The notes: generated from the sequence alone by a model not told the origin. A stretch of DNA of 13,050 bases from an uncultured Planctomycetales bacterium (GCA_937889015.1 CALARR010000023.1:1-13050), one strand, 5' to 3'. Counted from the first letter of the stretch, positions 7,544 to 13,050 are shown. Made by a program: numbers and translations.

Positions 7544-9126
7544 GACTCGATCGGCTTTGTGTTTCCAACTATCGCAACCTGCGATCATTTCGGATCGATT
7601 TCGACGAAAGCCAGCCGACGACGATCCTGCTGGGGAGCAACGGTACCGGCAAGTCGAACCTGATCGAGGCCATCGTTGAAATCTTCCGCGAACTGGAACT
7701 GGCAAGTGCGCCAGCCTTCGCCTACACAATGGAGTACATCTGCCACGAACGAGCCATCCGGATCGACGCTGACCCTGCACGCTCGACAAAACGACTCGAT
7801 ATCACGGTCGATGGCAGAGCGATCACGCAATCCGCCTTTCAAGGTAACGTCGACGCGTACTTGCCGAAATACCTTTTTGCGTATTACTCCGGTTGGAGCA
7901 GCCGACTGGAACGCCAATTCGACCGCCCCACTCGTAAACATTACGACCGAATCCTGAAGAGCCCAGATCGCGAACTGCCGCTGCGCCGACTGTTCTTCTG
8001 CCGCAAGGAATACAGCCAGCTAGTTCTGCTCGCGTTCTTCCTTGAAAGAAGCGAAGCGGCGAGGAATCTGCTGGAACAGTACCTCGGCATCAAGTCGTTC
8101 GAATCGGCCCTCTTCGTCCTAAAGACGCCCTGGTGGCGTGGCAGCGGTAAGCCGAACGCAATCCAGCTTGCCGAGGGCGACCCACGTTTCTGGTATGCTT
8201 GCGGCGCTTTCAAAGGCTTTCTCAGCCGCCTCTGGACCCGCGCACTCGCCCCGATCCGAAATACGGAATCCGTGGAGCGGGACATTCGGAGGCAGGGGGA
8301 AAGTACGGAACGCCTTTACTTGTTCATCAAGAACGAGGCAGAGCTAGCCTCGCTTAAGGAACCCGATGAAGATTCTAAGACGCTGTTTGGCTACCTAGAG
8401 AGCCTGTTCCTGTGCGACCTGATCGACGAGGTCCGCGTGACAGTCAAACGTGTTGACGGTAGCCGCGTCAAGTTCGTCCAAATGAGTGAAGGAGAACAGC
8501 AGCTTCTGACCGTGCTCGGCCTGCTGCTGTTCACGCAGAATGATGAATCGCTATACCTGCTCGATGAACCGGACACCCACTTGAACCCGGTTTGGACCTA
8601 CGATTTCTTGAGATTGCTGCAAGAGAATATTCGCGCTGAGAAGGGGCAGTTGATTGTCGCCACTCACAATCCGCTGATGATCGGGAGCCTTCACAAGAAT
8701 CAGGTGCGTCTGCTGACGCGGTGTGAGGCGGGTATTTCTGCCAATGAGCCCGACTACGACCCGATTGGCATCGGTATCGAAGGGCTCCTGAAATCCGAGT
8801 TGTACGGGCTAAGATCGACGTTGGCCCCCGAGGTGCTGAAGAAGCTGGATCGTCATTACTTGTTGCTTGGCAAGAAGGACAAGTCATCGGACGAGATCGG
8901 GGAATTGATGCGGATTGCAGTCGAGTTGAACAACTTGGGTGTTTCACGGACGCACCCGAACCCTTACTTTGAGGTCTTCGCGAATGCCATGGCGAAACGC
9001 CGGTCCGCAGAGCCTCAGGTCGCCTTATCGAAACAAGATATTGAATCTCAGGCACAATTGGCGGATGAAGTACTCGAGGAAGTGCTTGCAGAGGAAAAGG
9101 CCGATCATCTCGGAGGAGACACATGA
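7540..9126 (+). CDS. PtuA-like / restriction-system-associated AAA ATPase
   Basis: SMC/ABC-type ATPase with a split nucleotide-binding head. In the 528-residue product Walker A is GSNGTGKS (32-39), after an N-terminal strand pair typical of RecF/SMC-like proteins (LCVSNYRNLRSFRIDF). The ABC signature is MSEGEQQ (315-321), Walker B is LYLLDEPDTHLNP (338-350), and the switch histidine is H376 in VATHNP. Residues about 55-300 form a helical insertion without an obvious long coiled coil. The C-terminal part (415-470) contains LLKSELYGLRSTL, which I associate with ATPases encoded beside restriction genes. The HNH-protein gene follows directly (ATGA overlap at 9123-9126), the arrangement of Septu (PtuA-PtuB) and of the Retron-Eco7 (Ec78) effector. 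Inferred role: ATP-dependent sensor that holds or activates the HNH partner. Start: ATG overlapping the hsdS stop, with GGAG at 7531-7534. The ATPase class is certain; the Septu assignment is by architecture. Confidence 0.9.
   Translation: MRLDRLCVSNYRNLRSFRIDFDESQPTTILLGSNGTGKSNLIEAIVEIFRELELASAPAFAYTMEYICHERAIRIDADPARSTKRLDITVDGRAITQSAFQGNVDAYLPKYLFAYYSGWSSRLERQFDRPTRKHYDRILKSPDRELPLRRLFFCRKEYSQLVLLAFFLERSEAARNLLEQYLGIKSFESALFVLKTPWWRGSGKPNAIQLAEGDPRFWYACGAFKGFLSRLWTRALAPIRNTESVERDIRRQGESTERLYLFIKNEAELASLKEPDEDSKTLFGYLESLFLCDLIDEVRVTVKRVDGSRVKFVQMSEGEQQLLTVLGLLLFTQNDESLYLLDEPDTHLNPVWTYDFLRLLQENIRAEKGQLIVATHNPLMIGSLHKNQVRLLTRCEAGISANEPDYDPIGIGIEGLLKSELYGLRSTLAPEVLKKLDRHYLLLGKKDKSSDEIGELMRIAVELNNLGVSRTHPNPYFEVFANAMAKRRSAEPQVALSKQDIESQAQLADEVLEEVLAEEKADHLGGDT
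9112..9118 (+). promoter_or_regulatory. Strong ribosome binding site of the HNH gene
   Basis: GGAGGAG inside the end of the ATPase gene, four bases before the ATG at 9123. It is the best Shine-Dalgarno in the operon and confirms that the ATGA overlap start is real. Confidence 0.7.
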
Positions 9127-9935
9127 GGCACATTCCCCTGCGAAAGCAAACACCGAATGCTGTATGGGTTGCTAAGGCCAACGATCTACTCGCACAGCTT
9201 AGAGCTGCACCTGATGCGGCGGCGCGCAACAAGATCATTGACGGCAACAGAACCGTTTGGGGGGAGCTCAAGCAGTGGTTGCTAGAATTGTCGCATCAGA
9301 AGTGCTGGTTCTCGGAAGCTAAGGACTGCTTCAGTCACTGGGACGTCGAACACTACCGCCCAAAGAAGATTCCTCCAGAGGGCTTCGATTCCACGATTCA
9401 CCATGCGTATTGGTGGCTCGCCTTCGACTGGCTTAACTTCAGGATCTGCGGAAACGCCGGTAATCGAAAGAAAGGTGCTGCTTTTCCGTTGCGTCCAGGC
9501 TGCGTGAGGTGCTTGCCTCTGGGCGACATCCGATATGAGGACCCTCAGTTACTGGACCCGATCGACGAAGAGGATCCCAGCCTATTGTCGTTCAACATGG
9601 AGGGCAGAGCGATCCCAGCCGCTCATCTCACCGACGCTTGGGAGAAAGCACGCGTAAAGTACTCTGTTGAACGCTACAATCTTGACTTCGGACCACTCCT
9701 GGACAAACGCAAGATGGTCTGGGCAGAATGTTGGGATCGAATACAAGAGTACTTAAAGGAATTGGCCATCTACCATGCCGACAAGGCCAACGGCATCGCA
9801 AGGGACCGTTACAAGCAGGCTGCAAAACGCGTTCGCGAGCTCATGCATGAACAGATGGAATTGTCAGCCGTGGCTCGGGCATGTGTGCTAAGTACCGGCG
9901 ACCCTCGAGTGGCGGGATTGCTGCAGACGACTTGA
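9123..9935 (+). CDS. PtuB-like HNH-type protein (TIGR02646-like)
   Basis: Predicted nuclease partner of the upstream ATPase; 270 residues. The segment 60-123 follows the TIGR02646/PtuB layout: KCWFSEAKD, then DVEHYRPKK (74-82), then WWLAFDWLNFRICGNAGNRKKGAAFPL, then LLDPIDEEDPSLLSFN (143-158). In HNH terms E76/H77 would be the metal/base site, with N105, N111 or N114 and K116 in the second half. A helical C-terminal half follows, with VERYNLD (182-188) and a charged helix near 225-248, as in the family. The two zinc-ligand pairs usual in the family (CxxC and CxxCN) are altered: C61-W-F-S64 and C109-G-N-A-G. A different CxxC (C127, C130) comes just after the FPL motif. It may be a diverged active subfamily or have a changed metal site. 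Coupled to the ATPase by ATGA; last gene of the operon. Confidence 0.85.
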   Translation: MRHIPLRKQTPNAVWVAKANDLLAQLRAAPDAAARNKIIDGNRTVWGELKQWLLELSHQKCWFSEAKDCFSHWDVEHYRPKKIPPEGFDSTIHHAYWWLAFDWLNFRICGNAGNRKKGAAFPLRPGCVRCLPLGDIRYEDPQLLDPIDEEDPSLLSFNMEGRAIPAAHLTDAWEKARVKYSVERYNLDFGPLLDKRKMVWAECWDRIQEYLKELAIYHADKANGIARDRYKQAAKRVRELMHEQMELSAVARACVLSTGDPRVAGLLQTT

Positions 9936-9962
9936 CGGCATCCCCTCGCCGTTGGGTCGGCG
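9935..9962 (+). terminator. Weak hairpin(s) just after the operon
   Basis: ACGGC (9935-9939) can pair with GCCGT (9948-9952), or alternatively CGCCG (9947-9951) with CGGCG (9958-9962). The fold starts at the last base of the HNH stop codon. There is no T tract, so intrinsic termination would be poor; it may only protect the mRNA end. Confidence 0.25.
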
Positions 9963-10172
9963 GCGTTGAAAGCGATGGTGGCGAGGGACGCAGAGTTCTC
10001 GGCCGCAGGAGGCGAGGAGTCTCGTAATCCATCCCTGGCCAAAGCGAGACGAGTTGGGCTGAAAGAAGAAGAGGAGGGCGAGGGCACCGCTGGCGCGGTT
10101 CGGGGGACGCCTGGTCGCGGGAGGCGACGGGACGTATGCCGCACGCGGGCGGACGGCGTGCGTCCCGCGGGG

Positions 10173-10190
10173 AGCCGGCCTTCACCGGCT
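10173..10190. terminator. Short inverted repeat, AGCCGG / CCGGCT
   Basis: Six-base arms (10173-10178 and 10185-10190) with a six-base loop. On the minus strand it follows the stop of the possible gene remnant (10196-10198) by five bases, as a 3'-end hairpin would. There is no T tract, so it could equally be an extragenic palindromic repeat. Confidence 0.35.
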
Positions 10191-10195
10191 AGGGA

Positions 10196-10381
10196 TCACT
10201 TCGTCCGCGGTTTGGCCGTGGACGCCGGCTTGGACTGCTTGTTGCCGGTCCTGGCGGGAGCAGTCTTCGCCTCGGCACCATTGGGTGCCGGATGGTGCGC
10301 TTGAGTCGAACTCCCAGTACATGCTGGAATACGGTGCCTGAAGTAGTCCAGTGTCAGGAACCCTCGCCACCTGCGACGAGC
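10196..10381 (-). pseudogene. Possible C-terminal remnant of a minus-strand gene
   Basis: One minus-strand frame, open from just after a TAA at 10382-10384 to a TGA at 10196-10198, reads LDYFRHRIPACTGSS and then an Ala/Lys/Pro-rich tail (HHPAPNGAEAKTAPARTG, ending in AKPRTK). The tail has a plausible codon bias and looks like the basic end of a real protein, but there is no start codon with a ribosome site. A longer overlapping minus frame with an ATG at 10440-10442 is read out of register with it. I do not recognise the family. It may be a decayed gene end or chance. Confidence 0.25.
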
Positions 10382-10508
10382 TTACTTGGCGGGCTGACGC
10401 GGCTGTGTCGAACGTGCGGAGCACCGCGGGGTGGAACCCCATCCGGTAGCGGCTGGCATTGGTCCTCTATAGTCTGGCGAGGGCGTAGAGAGCGCGAGGC
10501 ACAACAAG

Positions 10509-10537
10509 AACGCCTGATGCTCCAAGCATCAGGCGTT
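10509..10537 (-). terminator. Perfect 13-bp hairpin downstream of tRNA-Arg
   Basis: AACGCCTGATGCT (10509-10521) and AGCATCAGGCGTT (10525-10537) are perfect inverse complements with a three-base loop, CCA. Read on the minus strand, the stem lies 45 nt after the tRNA 3' end and is followed by CTTGTTGTG, a modest T-rich tract. This fits a Rho-independent terminator for the tRNA transcript. On the plus strand the stem is followed only by GTCGTAAC, so plus-strand termination is less likely. Confidence 0.7.
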
Positions 10538-10582
10538 GTCGTAACAGCAAAAGAATTAAACAGTTAGAGTGGTTCCAGCGAG

Positions 10583-10655
10583 TACGCCCGGCAGGATTCG
10601 AACCTGCAACCAGCGGATTAGAAATCCGCTGCTCTATCCCTTGAGCTACGGGCGC
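10583..10655 (-). tRNA. tRNA-Arg (anticodon UCU)
   Basis: A 73-nt cloverleaf on the minus strand. The acceptor stem is GCGCCCG with CGGGCGT, with a G1-U72 wobble at the end. The D arm is GCTC/GAGC with loop AAGGGATA. The anticodon arm is GCGGA/TCCGC with loop TTTCTAA, giving anticodon TCT (AGA/AGG codons). The variable loop is five bases (TGGTT). The T arm is GCAGG/CCTGC with loop TTCGAAT. The discriminator base is A and CCA is not encoded. The gene appears intact. Its 3' end faces the defence operon, 647 bp away. Confidence 0.97.
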
Positions 10656-10667
10656 AAGATGCTTTGG

Positions 10668-10673
10668 TGTATA
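10668..10673 (-). promoter_or_regulatory. Candidate -10 element of the tRNA-Arg promoter
   Basis: On the minus strand TATACA lies 12 bases upstream of the tRNA 5' end, four of six matches to TATAAT. No good -35 is found at 16-18 bp. The position suits a short tRNA leader, but the evidence is weak. Confidence 0.3.
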
Positions 10674-10935
10674 GCTTTGTAATCCGGGCTCCATTCCTGA
10701 CGGACCGAGCGCCTTTGGGGCCCGACGGATCGCACGGCGCGAGGCGCGCCCGGTTGAGGGCGGCGGGAGCAGGCACCTGCCTCATCTTATTGGCCCGCCT
10801 GAGCTATCGCAATGTCGCGGGGAGGGCTCGCGCAGCCTTTTTTTCCGGTGGAGCGGTTCGCCCCCGTGCCCAGCGGTCGCCGGGCAACTGGCAGCGGGCG
10901 ATCACGGTTCTTTGCGAATCCACCCAACATAGGTG

Positions 10936-10963
10936 TTGACAACGTGCACTCGTGATCGATACT
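10936..10963 (+). promoter_or_regulatory. Sigma70-type promoter upstream of the NYN remnant
   Basis: Perfect -35 TTGACA (10936-10941), a 16-bp spacer, and GATACT (10958-10963) as -10 with four of six matches. The -35 overlaps a small inverted repeat, CAACA (10925-10929) and TGTTG (10934-10938), which could be an operator. Transcription would start near 10970, about 80 nt before the NYN start codon. Confidence 0.55.
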
Positions 10964-10997
10964 TTACCAATACGACTCCCCGGCTAATCACCGGTTG

Positions 10998-11025
10998 GCC
11001 GGTCTATATGGCCGGCTCTTTTTTT
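10998..11025 (+). terminator. Terminator-like hairpin with T7 tract in the NYN leader
   Basis: GCCGG (10998-11002) pairs with CCGGC (11012-11016) across a nine-base loop, followed by TCTTTTTTT with seven consecutive T at 11019-11025. It stands about 30 nt downstream of the predicted transcription start and 25 nt before the NYN ATG. It could be an attenuator or end a very short transcript. The stem is only five pairs, so strength is uncertain. Confidence 0.5.
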
Positions 11026-11049
11026 GCGCTCCGCTTGGAGTACGCCGCG

Positions 11050-11342
11050 ATGCCATCTTCCGCGCCTGGTCGGCCGCCGAGAAAACGGGCTATCGTCTAT
11101 GTCGATGGGTTCAACCTCTTCTACGGCGTGTTGAAGGGCAGCTCTCACAAGTGGCTGAACTTGGAGCGTTTCTTCTGTCGTCTTCGGCAAGATGACGACG
11201 TGCAGAAGATACGGTACTTCACAGCCGAGGTGAAGCAGACAAGCACAAGACGCTTCCATTGGATCTTCTCAGCAAGTCCCAATTTCCAGCGTCAATACCT
11301 CTGGGCAGTGGGCGTACCGTGACGAAACCCGCAACCTGGTAG
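11050..11342 (+). pseudogene. NYN-domain (PIN-like RNase) gene with internal deletion and frame loss
   Basis: The ATG at 11050, with GGAG at 11037-11040 nine bases upstream, begins a reading frame whose codons 13-61 match the N-terminal part of an NYN/LabA-type PIN-fold nuclease: AIVYVDGFNLFYGVLKG with the first catalytic Asp, then IRYFTAEV. After codon ~63 the frame loses family resemblance and stops at 11320-11322. From 11238 another frame gives DKHKTLPLDLL, then KSQFP and TVTKPATW with a stop at 11340-11342, which resembles the normal C-terminal tail of these proteins. The middle, about 130-150 residues with the remaining acidic catalytic residues, is absent. So the gene seems to have lost its core and its frame in one event; full-length relatives are about 230-250 residues (general knowledge). 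The product cannot be an active nuclease. Confidence 0.8.
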
Positions 11343-11443
11343 CATCGCAGGTGTCGAGTGACCTTCAGAAAAGACACGCCGCAGCAATCCTCCGCAGGCC
11401 CCTGTGAAATCGGCCTCCCAGCATGCATGCCCAGAAATGTCGC

Positions 11444-11459
11444 GAGGGGGAGCCGTTTG
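11444..11459 (+). promoter_or_regulatory. Ribosome binding site and TTG start of the lipoprotein gene
   Basis: GAGGGGG (11444-11450) stands six bases before an in-frame TTG at 11457. The upstream in-frame ATG at 11427 has no Shine-Dalgarno, so TTG is preferred; it also gives a more normal signal peptide length. Confidence 0.45.
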
Positions 11460-11840
11460 AGGCACGTTTCGGCCGAAGGAACGTCGCGCGGCTCGGCATG
11501 CTGGTCGCGGTTCGCCTGGCGGCGTTGGGTGGCCGTGGCGGGCCTGGCGTGCGCGCTGGTGGCGGGCTGCGATGCGGCGCCGCGCGCCGGTCACGAGGCC
11601 CTGCTGGACGAGTACCAGCGGATCACGGATCAGGCGACGCGGATCATCCAGGCCAGCCCGCAACCGGATGCGGCCGAAGTCGCCCAGATCAAGAAGTTGG
11701 CGGAACAGGTGATGAATGTGACGCAGCGGAAACTGATGCTTGTCAATCCTCCGACCGCAGAGCAGATGGCGCGCTACGACGCGCTGGCGGCCAGGTTCCA
11801 GGCCGTGATGCACGCGGCCTGTCCCACCTGTCCGAAATAG
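11457..11840 (+). CDS. Small predicted lipoprotein
   Basis: Product of 127 residues from the TTG start (137 from the ATG at 11427). The N-terminus has a basic stretch RFAWRRW, a hydrophobic core VAVAGLACALVA and a lipobox LVAGC with the lipidated Cys at residue 38. This predicts export and anchoring to a membrane. The mature part is about 90 residues, mostly helical and charged (HEALLDEYQRITDQATRI, IKKLAEQVMNVTQRKL, MARYDALAARFQAVMHAA), ending in CPTCPK. I do not recognise a family. The n-region is long for a signal peptide, so the exact start is uncertain. The stop lies 24 bp before the ThuA-domain gene, so the two are probably one transcription unit. Confidence 0.65.
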   Translation: MRHVSAEGTSRGSACWSRFAWRRWVAVAGLACALVAGCDAAPRAGHEALLDEYQRITDQATRIIQASPQPDAAEVAQIKKLAEQVMNVTQRKLMLVNPPTAEQMARYDALAARFQAVMHAACPTCPK

Positions 11841-11864
11841 CCGGTTGGTTCTCAGGAGACTCCC

Positions 11865-12779
11865 ATGAAGCGGCGCAATTTTTTGGCGGCTGGGGTTGGA
11901 ACTGGGCTGGCGTTGTTTCCGGCGCGGTGGGTTCCGGCCGCCGGCCCGAAGAAGCAGAAGGTGCTGTATTTCACGCGTTGCCAGGGTTTCATCCATTCGG
12001 CCGTGAAGCGCGAGGGGGACGCGTTGTCGTTCTCGGAGAAGCTGCTGATGGAGTTGGGGCCGCAGGCCGGTTTTGAAGTGGAGTGCAGCAAGGATGGGCA
12101 GATCTTCGACGGCGACCTGAGCCAGTACGATTGCTTCGCCTTCTATACGTCCGGCGACCTGACCAAGCCCAGCAAGGAGGGGACGCCGGCCATGTCACCG
12201 GAGGGCAAGCAGCGCCTGCTGGAGGCGGTGGCAGGGGGCAAGGGCTTTGTGGGCTTCCACTCGGCCAACGATTCGTTCCACAGCCCGGGACCGCGCGATG
12301 AGAACCAGCAGCCGCCCGACCCGTACATCGCCATGCTGGGCGGGGAGTTTGTCACGCACGGGCCGCAGCAGGAGTCGGTGGTGAGGGTGACTTCGCCGGG
12401 GTTTCCGGGATTGAAAGGCGTGCCGGCGGAGTGGCGACTGAAGGAGGAGTGGTACGCCTTGAAGAATTTCGCCCCGGACCTGCACGTGATCCTGGTGCAG
12501 GAGACGGCAGGCATGAAGGGGGACTGCTATCAGCGGCCGCCGTTTCCGGCCACCTGGGCCCGGCAGCACCAGCAGGGGCGCGTGTTCTACACGTCGTTTG
12601 GGCACCGACACGAGATCTGGCAGGAGCCGCAGGTGCAGCAGGTGATCCTGGGCGGTTTTGCCTGGGCCCTGCGGAATGTGGATGCCGAGGCGACGCCGAA
12701 CCTGGCCCAGGTGACGCCGGAGGCACACGTGTTGCCGAAGCAGCCGCCCAAGCCTGCGGCGAAGCCGAAGGCCCAATGA
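11865..12779 (+). CDS. Tat-exported ThuA-domain protein
   Basis: A 304-residue protein. The N-terminus MKRRNFLAAG is a twin-arginine signal, with a hydrophobic stretch and a likely cleavage site around PAAG (24-27). The rest is a ThuA-like fold (class I glutamine-amidotransferase-like, PF06283): the first strand KVLYFTRCQGFIHSAV (32-47), GGKGFVGFHSANDSFH in the middle, and GRVFYTSFGHRHEIW followed by a helix near the end. The C-terminal 15 residues are a Pro/Lys/Ala tail. ThuA proteins are linked to trehalose or related sugar use, and planctomycetes encode many copies of unknown substrate. AGGAG at 11854-11858, six bases before the ATG, supports the start. It is probably co-transcribed with the lipoprotein. 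No damage is seen. A sugar-related role is inference. Confidence 0.93.
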   Translation: MKRRNFLAAGVGTGLALFPARWVPAAGPKKQKVLYFTRCQGFIHSAVKREGDALSFSEKLLMELGPQAGFEVECSKDGQIFDGDLSQYDCFAFYTSGDLTKPSKEGTPAMSPEGKQRLLEAVAGGKGFVGFHSANDSFHSPGPRDENQQPPDPYIAMLGGEFVTHGPQQESVVRVTSPGFPGLKGVPAEWRLKEEWYALKNFAPDLHVILVQETAGMKGDCYQRPPFPATWARQHQQGRVFYTSFGHRHEIWQEPQVQQVILGGFAWALRNVDAEATPNLAQVTPEAHVLPKQPPKPAAKPKAQ

Positions 12780-12828
12780 CGCCGGCGCAGTCCCTGATCG
12801 CAATTCCGTCCGGATTCCCGCCGTATCG

Positions 12829-12848
12829 GCTGGAGCCCGGGCTCCAGC
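12829..12848. terminator. Perfect 20-bp palindrome after the ThuA gene
   Basis: GCTGGAGCCCGGGCTCCAGC is its own inverse complement. With a four-base loop it folds into an 8-bp stem. It lies about 50 bp after the stop of the ThuA-domain gene and lacks a T tract. It may be an mRNA-end hairpin, a bidirectional barrier or an extragenic palindromic element. Confidence 0.5.
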
Positions 12849-12933
12849 GGCCGCGGAACGATCCTTGGCAATGCGGACCTCAATCTGTCGTGCGTTGCGC
12901 AGAGGGGCCGTTGTGGGGCGACATCAGGTGTGT

Positions 12934-13011
12934 GCATGCCCACGGCGAGCGTGGGCGTGGCAGGGCACCCAGCGCTTCGGCATGCCCACGGCGAGCGTGG
13001 GCATGGCACCC
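12934..13011. repeat. Two direct copies of a hairpin-forming extragenic repeat
   Basis: Copy 1 starts at 12934 and copy 2 at 12980, a 46-bp period. Both contain CATGCCCACG, the loop GCGAG, then CGTGGGC(A/G)TG. In copy 2 (12981-13005) the 10-bp arms are perfect; copy 1 has one A-to-G change in the right arm. Both copies are followed by GGCA and a nearby GGCACCCA-type sequence. The pattern resembles REP-like elements, and I believe similar palindromes are frequent in planctomycete intergenic DNA (from memory, not checked). Confidence 0.85.
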
Positions 13012-13050
13012 AACGCCAATAAGGAGTCTATCAGATATTGGCCTTGAAGA

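Larger units (their letters stand above)
9936..10582. other. Intergenic region between the defence operon and tRNA-Arg
   Basis: No intact gene is convincing. Besides the separately listed features, a small GC-rich hairpin lies at 10151-10165 (GGACG/CGTCC, loop GCGTG), and another at 10273-10290 (CGGCACC/GGTGCCG, loop ATTG). The stretch around 10064-10085 is purine-rich. This density of short GC-rich hairpins looks like degenerated extragenic DNA. Confidence 0.55.
10656..11049. other. Intergenic region between tRNA-Arg and the NYN remnant
   Basis: No gene is supported. The plus frame open across 10664-10939 is Arg/Ala-rich and lacks a ribosome site. Visible structures are a short AGGCA/TGCCT hairpin at 10771-10782, a weak stem GGCT/AGCC (10825-10837) followed by seven T residues (10838-10844), and the promoter and terminator-like hairpin listed separately. 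Confidence 0.5.

Noticed and set aside
7540..9935. Retron (because TIGR02646 HNH and PtuA-like ATPase also serve as retron effectors)
   Set aside because: No reverse transcriptase gene or msr/msd-like non-coding region is present in the window.
10467..10694. Minus-strand open frame of 75 codons containing the phrase VAQGIEQRISNPLVAG
   Set aside because: It is the translation of the tRNA-Arg gene itself, a well-known spurious protein annotation.
10664..10939. 91-codon plus-strand frame between tRNA-Arg and the NYN remnant
   Set aside because: Arg/Ala-rich with no ribosome site, no known motif, and interrupted in function by hairpins and a T tract.
11423..12076. 217-codon plus-strand frame overlapping the lipoprotein and ThuA genes
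   Set aside because: It is very Gly/Arg/Ala-rich and overlaps two genes that have a lipobox, a Tat signal and good ribosome sites in other frames.
12934..13011. CRISPR array
   Set aside because: Only two copies at 46-bp spacing, each a symmetrical hairpin, with no cas gene; better explained as an extragenic palindromic repeat.
12865..13047. Plus-strand open frame of 60 codons near the right edge
   Set aside because: Most of it is the translated hairpin repeat (phrase MPTASVGMA) and it has no ribosome site.

Overview
The window looks like part of a GC-rich planctomycete-type chromosome. This is inferred from a Tat-exported ThuA-domain protein, a preceding small lipoprotein, palindrome-rich intergenic DNA and short extragenic repeats. 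No marker gene in the window fixes the taxon.

Layout. Positions 1-56 hold the end of an 8-bp tandem repeat. Positions 57-485 contain no convincing gene, only candidate control sequences for the operon that follows. Positions 486-9935 are one plus-strand, six-gene defence operon: hsdR (restriction subunit), a gene for a paired-CBS protein with a C-terminal HEPN-like RX4H motif, hsdM, hsdS (with an unusual C-terminal winged-helix-like tail), a SMC/ABC-type AAA ATPase resembling PtuA, and an HNH-like protein resembling PtuB (TIGR02646-like). The first three genes are separated by only 24 and 15 bp. The last four are joined by three successive ATGA stop/start overlaps, so hsdM, hsdS, the ATPase and the HNH protein are probably translationally coupled.

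Positions 9936-10582 are intergenic, with several hairpins and a possible minus-strand gene remnant. A tRNA-Arg(UCU) gene lies on the minus strand at 10583-10655, with its 3' end facing the defence operon. Positions 10656-11049 carry a good sigma70-like promoter followed by a terminator-like hairpin. Next is a broken NYN-domain RNase gene (11050-11342) that keeps its first ~60 codons and its last ~34 but has lost the middle and the reading frame. A small predicted lipoprotein (11457-11840) and a Tat-signal ThuA-domain protein (11865-12779) follow. The last 270 bp hold a perfect 20-bp palindrome and two copies of a hairpin repeat.

How the genes may work together. HsdR, HsdM and HsdS make a complete Type I restriction-modification complex. 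The operon adds two possible second-line effectors: a CBS-HEPN protein (predicted RNase with a nucleotide-sensing module) and a Septu-like ATPase/HNH pair. The most interesting hypothesis is a composite defence system in which DNA restriction and one or two toxic or nuclease responses are made together. The presence and order of the genes are read from the sequence. The functional link between the modules is inference.
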